64,000 nt of DNA from BQOK01 sp048388525 (GTDB lineage: Bacteria > Bacillota > Clostridia > Oscillospirales > Ruminococcaceae), in the NCBI RefSeq assembly GCF_048388525.1, contig NZ_DBGCTQ010000053.1, positions 1-64,000 on the forward strand. Reading direction: 5' to 3'. The position numbers and the translations under genes were made by a program. Of the stretch, positions 26,417 to 35,621 are shown piece by piece. How positions within the stretch are numbered: the first letter of the stretch is position 1; each line of letters opens with the position of its first letter. The notes under the pieces are model-generated. The model had not been told where the DNA came from. It was given only the letters and a program-made list of their open reading frames with translations, and made no database searches.

Positions 26417-28162
26417 ATGCTGAAGGAACTTGCAAAAAGTATACGGGAATATAAAAAGCCCTCGCTGGCCGCACCGGTGCTGGTGAGCGGGGAGGTGGTG
26501 ATGGAGTGCATCATCCCCTTTATCACCGCAAACCTGGTGAACCAGATCAAGGCGGGCTGCACGGTGAACGTGATCCTCGGCTACGGCCTTGTGCTGGTGG
26601 TGATGGCGGGGCTGTCGCTTGTGTTCGGCGCGCTGGCCGGCTCGGCCTGCGCCACCGCCAGCTGCGGCTTTGCCCGCAACCTGCGCAGGGACATGTTTTA
26701 CAAAATACAGGGCTACTCGTTTGAGAATATCGATAAATTTTCGACCTCCTCGCTGGTGACCCGCCTGACCACCGATGTGACCAACGTGCAGAACGCCTAC
26801 ATGATGATCGTGCGCACGGCCATCCGCTGCCCGCTGATGCTGGTCTTTTCGTTTATCATGGCCTATGTGATGGGGGGCAGGATGGCGTTTGTCTTTTTAT
26901 TTACCATCCCTGTTTTGGGCATTGGGTTGGCGGTGATCGTGCGCAGGACCATGCCGCTGTTCCGGCGGGTGTTCCGCAAATACGATGCGCTGAACAGCTC
27001 GGTGCAGGAGAACATCAAGGGCATCCGGGTGGTAAAATCCTACGTGCGGGAGGAACATGAAAAGAAAAAATTCGGCGCCGCCGCCCAGGATGTGCGGGCT
27101 GATTTTACCCGGGCGGAGCGCATTCTGGCCATCAACAACCCCCTGATGCAGTTCTGCCTGTACGCGGCCATGGTGTTCGTGCTGTCCTACGGGTCCTACA
27201 CCATTATCACCAGCCGGGGCCTCGCGCTGGATGTGGGGCAGATGTCGTCGCTTTTGACCTACAGCTTCCAGATCCTGAACAGCCTGATGATGCTGTCGAT
27301 GGTGTTCGTGATGATTACCATGGCCAGCGAATCGGCGCAGCGCATTGTGGAGGTATTGCGGGAGGAGAGCGCCATCCGCAACCCCGACCAGCCGGTGATG
27401 CAGGTGAAGGACGGCTCGGTTGATTTTGACGGGGTGGCCTTTCAGTACGCCAAGGGCGCGGAGCGCATGGCGCTGGAACACATTGACCTGCATGTGCGCC
27501 CGGGCGAAACCATCGGGATCATCGGCGGCACAGGGTCGTCAAAATCGACCCTGATCCAGCTGATCTCACGGCTTTACGACGCCACCGAGGGCACCGTGCG
27601 GGTGGGCGGCGTGGACGTGCGCCGGTACGACCTGGAAACCCTGCGGGACGCGGTGGCCGTGGTGCTGCAAAAAAATGTGCTGTTTTCGGGCACCATCAAG
27701 GAAAATCTGCGCTGGGGCAACCAGAACGCCACCGACGCCGAGCTGGAGGAGGCCTGCCGCCTTGCCCAGGCGGACGAATTCATCCGCCAGTTCCCGGACG
27801 GCTACGATACTTACATTGAGCAGGGCGGGGCGAATGTGTCGGGCGGGCAAAAGCAGCGGCTGTGCATTGCCCGGGCGCTGCTGAAAAAGCCCAGGATCCT
27901 GATCCTGGACGACTCGACCAGCGCGGTGGATACCCGCACCGACGCGCTGATCCGCAAGGCGCTGAGAGAGTATATCCCCGAAACCACAAAGATCATTATC
28001 GCGCAGCGCACTGCCTCGGTGCAGGACGCAGACCGTATTGTAGTGATGAAGGGCGGCACCATCGACGTGGTGGGCACCCACGAGGAGCTGATGCGCACCA
28101 GCGATATCTATCAAGAGGTGTATATCTCGCAGAACAAGGCAGGTGACAAGGATGAGCAGTAA
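26417..28162 (+). CDS. ABC exporter half-transporter with degenerate catalytic site
   Basis: A 581-residue membrane protein with an N-terminal exporter transmembrane domain (six helices, about residues 15-310) and a C-terminal nucleotide-binding domain. Walker A is GGTGSSKST (about 370-378), signature VSGGQ (474-478), and Walker B ends LILDDS with Asp499 where the catalytic Glu normally stands. The signature of this subunit completes the site of the partner and its own Walker B lies in the degenerate site of a heterodimer. The ATG behind GAGAGGCGG is chosen; the frame extends 45 bases upstream to a GTG with no ribosome binding site. It overlaps the partner gene by 11 bases. Confidence 0.9.
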   Translation: MLKELAKSIREYKKPSLAAPVLVSGEVVMECIIPFITANLVNQIKAGCTVNVILGYGLVLVVMAGLSLVFGALAGSACATASCGFARNLRRDMFYKIQGYSFENIDKFSTSSLVTRLTTDVTNVQNAYMMIVRTAIRCPLMLVFSFIMAYVMGGRMAFVFLFTIPVLGIGLAVIVRRTMPLFRRVFRKYDALNSSVQENIKGIRVVKSYVREEHEKKKFGAAAQDVRADFTRAERILAINNPLMQFCLYAAMVFVLSYGSYTIITSRGLALDVGQMSSLLTYSFQILNSLMMLSMVFVMITMASESAQRIVEVLREESAIRNPDQPVMQVKDGSVDFDGVAFQYAKGAERMALEHIDLHVRPGETIGIIGGTGSSKSTLIQLISRLYDATEGTVRVGGVDVRRYDLETLRDAVAVVLQKNVLFSGTIKENLRWGNQNATDAELEEACRLAQADEFIRQFPDGYDTYIEQGGANVSGGQKQRLCIARALLKKPRILILDDSTSAVDTRTDALIRKALREYIPETTKIIIAQRTASVQDADRIVVMKGGTIDVVGTHEELMRTSDIYQEVYISQNKAGDKDEQ

Positions 28163-30053
28163 AAAAACCGGCCGCCGCGCGCCGAAGGGCGTGCTGGGGC
28201 GGCTGATCAGGACCCTGTTTGGCTTTTACCCGGCGCTGATGCCAGTGGTGATCGTGTGCATCCTGCTGAACGCGGTGGTGAGTTCGGTGCCCTCGATCTT
28301 TATGCAGAATGTGATTGCCGCCGTGGAGCAAAGCTGGCAGACCGGCGACTGGGCCGGGGTGGGGGGCCATATTCTGGGCCTGGTGGGCCTGCTGGGCGTT
28401 TTTTACGCGATCAGCCTGGCCGCGGGCTTTGCCTACACCCAGCTCATGGCCGTTATCACACAGGGCTCGCTTGAAAAGCTGCGGGAAAAGATGTTCGACG
28501 GCATGCAGGACCTGCCTGTTGCATATTTTGACACCCACAACCACGGCGACGTGATGAGCTACTACACCAACGACATCGACACCCTGCGGCAGATGATTTC
28601 GCAGAGTTTCCCCCAGCTGATGATCTCGGCAGTGACGGTGCTCACCGTGTTCGGCATTATGGTCTATTACAGCCTGTGGCTGGCCCTGGTGGTGCTGGCG
28701 GGCGTTGTGTTTATGGTGGCCGTGACCAAAAAGGTGGGCGGCGCATCGGCCAAATATTTTGTGCGTCAGCAGCAGGCGCTGGCCCGCACCGAGGGCTTTG
28801 TGGAGGAGATGATGAACGGCCAGAAAGTGGTGAAGGTCTTCTGCCACGAGCGCCGGGCCGAGGCTGATTTTGACGCGGTGAACGACGCGCTGTTCGCCGA
28901 TGCGGAAAAAGCCAACCGCTACGCCAACATGCTGATGCCCATTTTGATGAACATCGGCAATGTGCTGTATGTGGTGGTGGCGCTGGCCGGCGGCGTGCTG
29001 CTGGTGACCGGCGCGCCGAACCTGAGCGTTTCGGGCCTTGCGTTCAGCATCAGCATCGTGGTGCCCTTTTTGAATATGACCAAGCAGTTCTGCGGCAACA
29101 TCGGCCAGGTGTCAAACCAGGTGAACGCCGTGGTGATGGGCCTGGCGGGCACAAAACGGATTTTTGACCTGATCGACGAGGCGCCCGAGGCCGACGAGGG
29201 CTATGTGACCCTGGTGAACGCCAAAGAGGTGAACGGCGAGCTGGTGGAATGCCCCGAGCGCACCGGCGTGTGGGCCTGGAAGCACCCCCACGGCGACGGC
29301 ACCGTGACCTACGCCCGCCTGAAGGGCGACGTGCGCTTTTTTGACGTGGACTTTGGCTACGAGCCGCACAAGACCGTGCTGCACGACGTGAGCCTGTATG
29401 CGCAGCCGGGCCAGAAGGTGGCCTTTGTGGGGGCCACGGGCGCGGGCAAGACCACCATTACCAACCTGATCAACCGCTTTTACGAGATTGCGGACGGCAA
29501 GATCCGGTACGACGGCATCAACATCCGCAAGATCAAAAAGGCCGACCTGCGCCGCAGCCTGGGCGTGGTGCTGCAGGACACGAACCTGTTCACCGGCACC
29601 GTGATGGAGAACATCCGCTACGGGCAGCTGGAGGCCTGCGACGAGGAGTGCATCGCCGCCGCAAAGCTGGCGGGGGCGCACGACTTCATCACCCGGCTGC
29701 CCCAGGGCTACGACACGCCGCTGACCGGCAACGGGGCGAACCTTTCGCAGGGGCAGCGGCAGCTGCTGGCCATTGCCCGGGCCGCGGTGGCGGACCCGCC
29801 CGTGATGGTGCTGGACGAGGCCACCAGCTCGATCGACACCCGCACCGAGGCCATCGTGCAGCAGGGCATGGACGCGCTGATGACCGGGCGCACGGTGTTT
29901 GTGATCGCGCACCGGCTGTCCACCGTGAAAAACTCGGACGCCATTATGGTGCTGGATCATGGGCGCATCATCGAGCGGGGCACCCATGAGGCGCTGATCG
30001 CCCAGAAAGGCACCTATTACCAGCTGTACACCGGCGCGCTGGAACTGGACTGA
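28152..30053 (+). CDS. ABC exporter half-transporter, catalytic partner
   Basis: A 633-residue exporter subunit: transmembrane domain about residues 15-330, an inserted segment of about 45 residues (about 345-392) before the nucleotide-binding domain, Walker A GATGAGKTT (427-435), signature LSQGQ (531-535) and canonical Walker B VLDE with Glu556. It pairs with the preceding subunit, which has Asp in place of that Glu, giving the asymmetric arrangement known from heterodimeric multidrug or peptide exporters. MarR control suggests export of toxic or antimicrobial compounds; substrate unknown. ATG overlaps the previous stop; AGGTG lies just upstream. Confidence 0.9.
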   Translation: MSSKKTGRRAPKGVLGRLIRTLFGFYPALMPVVIVCILLNAVVSSVPSIFMQNVIAAVEQSWQTGDWAGVGGHILGLVGLLGVFYAISLAAGFAYTQLMAVITQGSLEKLREKMFDGMQDLPVAYFDTHNHGDVMSYYTNDIDTLRQMISQSFPQLMISAVTVLTVFGIMVYYSLWLALVVLAGVVFMVAVTKKVGGASAKYFVRQQQALARTEGFVEEMMNGQKVVKVFCHERRAEADFDAVNDALFADAEKANRYANMLMPILMNIGNVLYVVVALAGGVLLVTGAPNLSVSGLAFSISIVVPFLNMTKQFCGNIGQVSNQVNAVVMGLAGTKRIFDLIDEAPEADEGYVTLVNAKEVNGELVECPERTGVWAWKHPHGDGTVTYARLKGDVRFFDVDFGYEPHKTVLHDVSLYAQPGQKVAFVGATGAGKTTITNLINRFYEIADGKIRYDGINIRKIKKADLRRSLGVVLQDTNLFTGTVMENIRYGQLEACDEECIAAAKLAGAHDFITRLPQGYDTPLTGNGANLSQGQRQLLAIARAAVADPPVMVLDEATSSIDTRTEAIVQQGMDALMTGRTVFVIAHRLSTVKNSDAIMVLDHGRIIERGTHEALIAQKGTYYQLYTGALELD

Positions 30054-30093
30054 GCGCCCGGCGCGGCCCCTGCCCCGGCGGGAGCAAAAAACG

Positions 30094-30147
30094 AAAAGAG
30101 CGGAGCGGCCCCTGTTGAGCCTGAACAGGGCCGCGCCGCTCTTTTTG
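30094..30147 (+). terminator. Terminator of the marR-exporter operon
   Basis: AAAAGAGCGGAGCGGCCCCTGTT pairs with AACAGGGCCGCGCCGCTCTTTTT (one bulge and one mismatch) around GAGCCTG. Confidence 0.85.
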
Positions 30148-30216
30148 CAGTGGAAAGGCCGCCCGCTAAAGCCCCCGCCCCGCGCTGCGGGCCGCGGCCC
30201 CCCTTGTTTTAAAGAC

Positions 30217-30266
30217 GCCTGCCTGCCGGCGAGGCCCCCCAGGCGCGGCAGGACAGGGCTTTTTTA
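30217..30266 (+). terminator. Second terminator-like hairpin in the gap
   Basis: GCCTGCCTGCCGGCG pairs imperfectly with GGCGCGGCAGGACAGGGC and is followed by TTTTTT. The rest of the 449-base gap up to the importer gene holds a GAAAGTTTC palindrome (30298-30306), the shared 17-mer and the promoter described below; nothing else was seen. Confidence 0.5.
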
Positions 30267-30387
30267 AAACCAGGTTAAAATGTATAAAATAAGCCGCGAA
30301 AGTTTCACAAAGGGTCACCCTTTTCTTGTACAACTCCCACAGAGAAAGGCTGGGATATCTGGCTGGATTAACAAAAGTTCAAACTGA

Positions 30388-30406
30388 TTTTGAAATAAAG
30401 TTTCAA
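30388..30406. promoter_or_regulatory. Candidate RpiR operator, copy 1 (before murein importer)
   Basis: TTGAAA-TAAAG-TTTCAA palindrome, part of a 17-base sequence TTTTGAAATAAAGTTTC found again, without a change, in front of anmK at 44604-44620. It ends four bases upstream of the -35 box. Confidence 0.6.
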
Positions 30407-30410
30407 TATA

Positions 30411-30439
30411 TTGACACTTTTGTGAAAAAAGAATACAAT
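30411..30439 (+). promoter_or_regulatory. Promoter of the murein-sugar importer operon
   Basis: TTGACA (30411-30416), 17 bases, TACAAT (30434-30439), 63 bases before the start codon. Confidence 0.85.
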
Positions 30440-30502
30440 TTAAAAAGAAACAGTCCCGGCGGGAAGTGCCGCCGGGCCGGATTCACAAAGGAGGATTATC
30501 GC

Positions 30503-31912
30503 ATGAAAAAGTTTCTGGCTTTGTCTTTGGCGGTGCTGATGCTGGTCAGCCTGCTCACCGCCTGCGGCGGAGCGCCGTCCAGCGCGCCCGCGTCCACGCC
30601 GGCCTCCGGCGCGTCTTCCACCGCTGGGGCGGAAGACACCATTACCGTATTGGTGCCCCCTGTGACCAATGATTATCTGGAAAAGATGACCGAGTGGGCC
30701 GCCGAGTTCCACGAGATGTACCCGAACCTGACCATGGAGGTGATCGGCACCTCCTGGGACGACCACAACACCAAGCTTTCCACCATGGCGAACGCGGGCG
30801 AGGCGCCCGATATCGCCGAGATGGCCTACGCCGCGATCGGTACCTATGTGGAGAACGGCACCGCGCTGAACCTGTCGGAAGTGATGGATCCGACGCTGCT
30901 GGCCGACTTTGACCAGAACGCGCTGGACTACATGACCATTGAGGGCAACGTGTACGGCCTGCCCCTGTACATCACCATCCAGGCCCTGGGCGCCAACAAG
31001 GACATGCTCACCGCCGCCGGCGTGGACGTGGCCAAGGTGCAGTCCAGCGGCTGGACCTACGACGAGTTTATGGCTGCCATCAAGGCCGGCACCACCAAGG
31101 ACTGCTTCGGCTTTGTGTTTGCGAACTCCGGGGTGACCGCCTCTGACTTTTTGACCATCTTCGGGGTGAGCGCCGGGCTGAACAACGCCTTTACCTCTGA
31201 CCTGAAGTACGCCTACACCAGCACCAAGATGCTGAACCTGCTGAAGGCGGTGGAGGAGATGACCTCCTCCGGCTACATGCCCAACTACGGCGTGGAGGCC
31301 TCGCAGCGGATGGTAATGTGCGAGACCGGCAACGCCATGATCTTTGGCAAGGCGATGCCCCTGTTTGAGATCAATATCACCAAGAACAACGCTGCCCTGG
31401 AGGCCAATGACGGCACCGCGGTGGAGAATTCCATCCCCGTGAACTACGCGTTCCTGCCCGTGCCCACCATGGAGGGTGTGACCGAGACCTGCTTTGGCGC
31501 GGTGGACGGCCTGGTGGCCTTCCGCAACCAGAACACCACCGACGAGCACACCCAGAACGTGATGAAGGCGCTGTACTTCCTGTCTTCCGGTGAGCGCGCC
31601 GCTTATGTGGACGCCGCGACCTGCCTGGACGGCGTGAGCAAGACCTCCCGCGAGGCGCTGGCCACCATGGACGTGGGCGAGCGGGACCAGGGCAACGTGG
31701 ACTGCGCCGCCCGCATGATCACCACCGTGATCGCGCCCCCCACCGGCATCACCGCCGAGCAGAGCGCCACCGCGCAGCAGATCATGGACGAGGTCATTGT
31801 GCCCAAGTTCCAGGCGCTGCTGGCCGGTGAGGTGACCGCGCAGGCGATGTACGACGAGATCGTTTCCAAGGGCACCGCCGCGTTCGGCGAGGCAAACTGC
31901 GATCTGACCTGA
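30503..31912 (+). CDS. Substrate-binding lipoprotein of the murein-sugar ABC importer
   Basis: A 469-residue family-1 extracellular binding protein with signal peptide and lipobox LLTAC (Cys about residue 24), then an Ala/Ser/Pro linker. The mature part has the typical start ITVLVPPVTNDYLEKM and NAGEAPDIAEM segment. It is the first gene of an unbroken run that includes MurQ, NamZ and NagZ, so the ligand should be a MurNAc-containing saccharide or muropeptide; this is inferred from context. AAGGAGG precedes the ATG. A terminator hairpin follows, as for the other binding proteins in the window. Confidence 0.88.
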   Translation: MKKFLALSLAVLMLVSLLTACGGAPSSAPASTPASGASSTAGAEDTITVLVPPVTNDYLEKMTEWAAEFHEMYPNLTMEVIGTSWDDHNTKLSTMANAGEAPDIAEMAYAAIGTYVENGTALNLSEVMDPTLLADFDQNALDYMTIEGNVYGLPLYITIQALGANKDMLTAAGVDVAKVQSSGWTYDEFMAAIKAGTTKDCFGFVFANSGVTASDFLTIFGVSAGLNNAFTSDLKYAYTSTKMLNLLKAVEEMTSSGYMPNYGVEASQRMVMCETGNAMIFGKAMPLFEINITKNNAALEANDGTAVENSIPVNYAFLPVPTMEGVTETCFGAVDGLVAFRNQNTTDEHTQNVMKALYFLSSGERAAYVDAATCLDGVSKTSREALATMDVGERDQGNVDCAARMITTVIAPPTGITAEQSATAQQIMDEVIVPKFQALLAGEVTAQAMYDEIVSKGTAAFGEANCDLT

Positions 31913-31949
31913 TCGTTTTCTGCATGAGGGAAAGCCCATATGGGCAGGT

Positions 31950-31982
31950 GGCCTGTCCTGCAAAGGACAGGCCGCTTTTTTG
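31950..31982 (+). terminator. Intercistronic terminator after the binding protein
   Basis: Perfect 10-base stem GGCCTGTCCT/AGGACAGGCC with a GCAA tetraloop, followed by GCTTTTTTG. Partial read-through would supply the permeases and the murein enzymes downstream. Confidence 0.85.
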
Positions 31983-32057
31983 CCTCCTGGGCAAAACAAA
32001 GCTTTTTTATGCCGGCCTTTTCTTCCGATTTTCATGATTCACAGGAGGTGCTTTTGA

Positions 32058-33023
32058 ATGAAATATAAGGGTTCGGGCGCGGGGGCTCCCACAAAACAAC
32101 GCCCGGTGAGCTGCAACGGGGCCGGCGGGACCGCACTGCGCCGCAGGCGGCGCTTTTTCACAAACGACGATCTGTGGGGGTACCTGTTCATTGCGGTGGC
32201 CCTGGTGTTCTTTGGGATGTTTACGATCTATCCGCTGTTTTCGGCGCTGAAGACCAGCCTGGAAAACTACAAGCCTTTCGGCTCGGATTTTGTGGGGCTG
32301 GAAAATTACGCAACCACCTTTCAGAACGAGCTGTTCTGGAAATCCATGAAGAACACACTGGTTTACACAGCGGTGGTGGTGCCTGTTTCGCTGCTGCTCT
32401 CGTTTGCGGTGGCAATCATGTTTATGCCCTTTGGTAAAAAGCTGCAGTCGGTGTTCAAGGCCATGTACTACCTGCCGGCGGTGGCCTCGGGGATCGCGCT
32501 CAGCGTGGTGTGGCTGTGGATCTACGACGCTTCGCCCACGGGCCTGTTCAACCAGCTGCTCACCGTGTTTCACCTGCCCACCCAAAACTGGCTGGGTTCC
32601 AGCAAGACCTCGATGCTCTCGCTCATCATTATGGCGCTGCTGAGCGGCCAGGGGCAGAACATCATTATTTATACCGCAGCCCTTTTGGGCATTGACAACA
32701 CCTATTTTGAAGCCGCCGAGCTGGACGGCGCCAGCTTTATGCAGAAGGTGCGGTTCATCGTGTTCCCGCTGGTCAAGCCCACCACCCTGTTTTTGCTGGT
32801 CACCGGCGTGATCGGTTCCTTCCAGGTGTTCATGAACGCCTACATGATGACCGGCGGCGGGCCGGACAACAACACCACCATGATCGGCCTGCTGATTTTC
32901 AACAACGCCTTCAAATACAACAAGTACGGCCTGGCCTGCGCCCAGGCGGTGATCCTGACCATCATCATTGCGGCCATATCGTTCTTCCAGTTTAAAGTAG
33001 CTGGTTCGGACGTTGAATATTAA
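32058..33023 (+). CDS. ABC importer permease (MalF-like), murein locus
   Basis: A 321-residue membrane protein: a basic cytoplasmic N-terminus of about 35 residues (RRRRRFF), then six predicted transmembrane segments. The EAA loop reads FEAAELDGASFMQKVRFIVF (about residues 220-239). It pairs with the MalG-like protein encoded 15 bases downstream. AGGAGGTG precedes the ATG. As in the other importers, no ATPase gene is next to it. Confidence 0.9.
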   Translation: MKYKGSGAGAPTKQRPVSCNGAGGTALRRRRRFFTNDDLWGYLFIAVALVFFGMFTIYPLFSALKTSLENYKPFGSDFVGLENYATTFQNELFWKSMKNTLVYTAVVVPVSLLLSFAVAIMFMPFGKKLQSVFKAMYYLPAVASGIALSVVWLWIYDASPTGLFNQLLTVFHLPTQNWLGSSKTSMLSLIIMALLSGQGQNIIIYTAALLGIDNTYFEAAELDGASFMQKVRFIVFPLVKPTTLFLLVTGVIGSFQVFMNAYMMTGGGPDNNTTMIGLLIFNNAFKYNKYGLACAQAVILTIIIAAISFFQFKVAGSDVEY

Positions 33024-33038
33024 GGGGGAGGGGACGAC

Positions 33039-33908
33039 ATGGCAACCACCGGTTTGTATTCCCAGCATGTGAACAACAAAAAGGCGCGGTATCTGCGAAA
33101 CACCCTTTTGGTCGCCTTTTTGCTGCTTTTGGCCGTAGCCTGCTTATTTCCGCTGTTTTATATGATCGCCAACTCCTTTGGCCCCGCGGTGGAGGCGGCC
33201 GGTTCCTCGCGCAGCATCCTGCCCTCCTCCTGGAGCCTGGACTCTTACAAAGCCTTTTTCGACTTCAGCAAATACAGCAGCAGGTGGCTTTGGAACAGCC
33301 TTGTGGTGGCTGTGTTCCAGGTGATCGGCAACGTGCTGTTTGCCAGCATGGCGGGCTACGCCTTTGCCAAGCTGAATTTTAAAGGCAAAAACGTGTTGTT
33401 CTACCTCATCATGGTGGGCATGATGATCCCCTACCAGGTGACACAGGTGCCCCTGTACATCCTGATCGTGAACAATTTCAAGATGTCGAACACTTACATG
33501 GCCCTGATTCTGCCGGGCCTGGTTACCACCTACAGCATCTTTTTGACCAAGCAGTTCTTCAGCAGCATTCCCACCGCCCTGATCGAGAGCGCCAAGCTGG
33601 ACGGCTGCACACAGATGGGGATCTTCTGCCGCATCATCCTGCCCCTTTCCAAAACCATCCTGGCGGTGCTGGCGATCACCACCTTTTTGAGCAGCTGGAA
33701 CAACTTCTTCTGGCCCTTCCTGGCCACCTCCAAGGAGGCCATGTACACCATCCAGGTGGGCCTCAAGCAGTTCAAATTTGCCAATACCACCCTGTTTGGC
33801 CCCATGATGGCGGGCGCGACCATCAGCGCCATGCCGATGTTCGTTTTGTTTTTCTGCCTGCAAAAGTACTTTTTGGAAGGCGTTACCGTGGGCGCGGTGA
33901 AGGGCTGA
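33039..33908 (+). CDS. ABC importer permease (MalG-like), murein locus
   Basis: A 289-residue protein with six predicted transmembrane segments and the EAA-type loop IESAKLDGCTQMGIFCRIIL (about residues 187-206), where Ser replaces the first conserved Ala. It ends with GAVKG as other MalG subunits do. The start follows GGGGGAGGGG. Twenty-four bases separate it from the GNAT gene, so the catabolic genes are cotranscribed. Confidence 0.9.
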   Translation: MATTGLYSQHVNNKKARYLRNTLLVAFLLLLAVACLFPLFYMIANSFGPAVEAAGSSRSILPSSWSLDSYKAFFDFSKYSSRWLWNSLVVAVFQVIGNVLFASMAGYAFAKLNFKGKNVLFYLIMVGMMIPYQVTQVPLYILIVNNFKMSNTYMALILPGLVTTYSIFLTKQFFSSIPTALIESAKLDGCTQMGIFCRIILPLSKTILAVLAITTFLSSWNNFFWPFLATSKEAMYTIQVGLKQFKFANTTLFGPMMAGATISAMPMFVLFFCLQKYFLEGVTVGAVKG

Positions 33909-33932
33909 GCCCGGGAAGGAACAGGTCTGCAT

Positions 33933-34898
33933 ATGCTGAGAAATTATATTCCGGCCGACCGGCCGGCCGTCGCGGCCCTGTGGCAGCGCAGCGCGGTGCG
34001 GCAGGGGTATGCCCCCCGCACGCCCGGGCAGCTGGGCCCGCTGCTGTTCGAGCACCCCTATTTTAACAGCCGGCACGCCTTTGTGTGGGAAAACGGGGGC
34101 GGTGTGGGCGCGTTCATCTGCGGCTGCACCGGCGACGATATCCCCCGGGGCGGTGAGCGGGGGTACTTTACCTGCTTTTTGGCGGACGAGGCGCTGGACA
34201 CCCCCGCGCTTTGCGCGGACATGTTCGCCGCGCTGGAGGAGTCGTTCCGGGCGGCGGGCAAGCGCTGCAGCGCGGTGACCTTTTTTAACCCCATGCGGCT
34301 GCCCTGGGTGATCCCGGGCACGCCCGGCTTTGAGCATAACAACATGCCGGGGGTGGCCGCCGGGCTGCCGCTGCACAGCCGGATGCTGGCCCAGGGCTAT
34401 ACCGAGGCCGCCCGCGAGTGCGCCATGTACCGCAGTTTGGAGGACTTTGCCCTGCCGCCCGAGATCAAGGCGCTGGAAACGCGGCTTGCGGCCGGGGGCT
34501 GCACCGTGCAGCCCTATGATCCCGCCCGGCACACGGGCCTTGCGGAGATGCTGGCGGCGCTGGAAAACCCGGACTGGACCGCCCAGATCACCCGGGCCGG
34601 GCGAACCGGGCAGTTGCTTCCCGTGGCGCTTTGCGGCAGCGTGGTGGCCGGGTTTGCCGGGCCGGTATACCCCGAGCCCACCGGCCGGGGATACTTTGCC
34701 GGCATTGGGATCGCGCCCGCGTACCAGGGCCGCGGGCTGGGAAGGCTGCTGTTCTTCCGGCTGTGCCAGGCAGAAAAGGAAGCGGGCGCGCGGTATATGT
34801 CGCTGTTTACCGGCGAGACCAACCACGCCCGCAAAATTTACGAGAGCGCGGGCTTTGAGCAGGTGCGCAGCTTTGGCGTGCTTGTGAAAGAGCTGTGA
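33933..34898 (+). CDS. GNAT family N-acetyltransferase, two-domain form
   Basis: A 321-residue protein with a degenerate N-terminal and a complete C-terminal GNAT fold. The acetyl-CoA loop of the C-terminal half is GIAPAYQGRGLGRLLF (about residues 258-273), followed by ETNHARKIYESAGFEQVR. Target unknown. It sits in the murein-sugar operon directly before a PIG-L deacetylase gene; together they could exchange acetyl groups on amino sugars or peptides released from peptidoglycan. No signal peptide. Whether the N-terminal half binds acetyl-CoA is doubtful since no clear P-loop is seen there. Confidence 0.82.
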   Translation: MLRNYIPADRPAVAALWQRSAVRQGYAPRTPGQLGPLLFEHPYFNSRHAFVWENGGGVGAFICGCTGDDIPRGGERGYFTCFLADEALDTPALCADMFAALEESFRAAGKRCSAVTFFNPMRLPWVIPGTPGFEHNNMPGVAAGLPLHSRMLAQGYTEAARECAMYRSLEDFALPPEIKALETRLAAGGCTVQPYDPARHTGLAEMLAALENPDWTAQITRAGRTGQLLPVALCGSVVAGFAGPVYPEPTGRGYFAGIGIAPAYQGRGLGRLLFFRLCQAEKEAGARYMSLFTGETNHARKIYESAGFEQVRSFGVLVKEL

Positions 34899-34927
34899 GC
34901 CGCGCCGCAAGGAAAGGAACGAGAAGC

Positions 34928-35617
34928 ATGGCAAAAACCATTTTGGCCATTGGCGCCCATGTGGGCGATATGGAGCTGACGGTGGGCGGAACCCTTGCCA
35001 CCTGCGCGCTGGAGGGGGGACGCATTGTGACCCTGGCGCTGACGGCGGGAGAAAAGGGCGTGCCCGCCGGGCGGGACATTGCGGAATACCGGCAGCAAAA
35101 ATGCGCCGAGGCCCGCGCTTTTGCAGAGAAGCTGGGGGGCGAGGCCCATGTGCTGGACTACCCGGACGGCCTTCTGGCCGACGATGACGCGGCCCGCTTT
35201 GCGGTGTGCGACGTGATCCGCGCGGTAAAGCCGGATGTGATCCTGACCCACCATGCCGAGTCCATGCACAAGGACCATGCAGCCTGCCACCGCATTGTGC
35301 ACGACGCCTGGTTTTACGCGGCCACGCCGGGGTTTGAGCGGGCGGACAAGGCCCATTTTGCCCGGCTGTATTTTGCCGAAAACTGGGAGGACGCCACCGG
35401 CTACCGCCCGTATCTTTACGCACAGGTGAGCGGCGAGGGCTTTGCTTTGTGGCAGGAGGCGGTGCAGACCCATTGGTTTGTGACCGGCTCCACCAGCTTT
35501 CCCTATTACGAGTATTATTCCCACCTGAAACGACTGCGGGGCATTGAGGCCCGAAAGGGGTACGCCGAGACGTTTATGGTGCTGCCGGAGGAGCAGAGAC
35601 AGATCCGGGCTCTGTGA
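34928..35617 (+). CDS. PIG-L (LmbE-like) family deacetylase
   Basis: A 229-residue zinc-dependent N-deacetylase of the PIG-L family, which removes acetyl from GlcNAc-type sugars. The usual AHPDD motif reads GAHVGDMEL (about residues 8-16): the first metal/catalytic His and one Asp remain, the other Asp is replaced by Gly. The second motif THHAESMHKDH (about 109-119) keeps the zinc-binding His pair. It is cytoplasmic. Position between GNAT and the murein enzymes suggests processing of GlcNAc/MurNAc derivatives. The ATG behind GGAAAGGAACGAG is chosen; the upstream frame overlaps the GNAT stop. Confidence 0.8.
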   Translation: MAKTILAIGAHVGDMELTVGGTLATCALEGGRIVTLALTAGEKGVPAGRDIAEYRQQKCAEARAFAEKLGGEAHVLDYPDGLLADDDAARFAVCDVIRAVKPDVILTHHAESMHKDHAACHRIVHDAWFYAATPGFERADKAHFARLYFAENWEDATGYRPYLYAQVSGEGFALWQEAVQTHWFVTGSTSFPYYEYYSHLKRLRGIEARKGYAETFMVLPEEQRQIRAL

Positions 35618-35621
35618 AAAA

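Noticed and set aside
30296..30360. Possible riboswitch or structured leader (AAAGGGTCACCCTTT and neighbouring pairs)
   Set aside because: It lies upstream of the mapped-by-sequence promoter at 30411-30439 and so would not be transcribed with the importer; no known aptamer pattern was recognised.
30326..30502. N-terminal extension of the murein binding protein
   Set aside because: It would run through the -35 and -10 boxes of the promoter; the signal peptide with lipobox begins at 30503.
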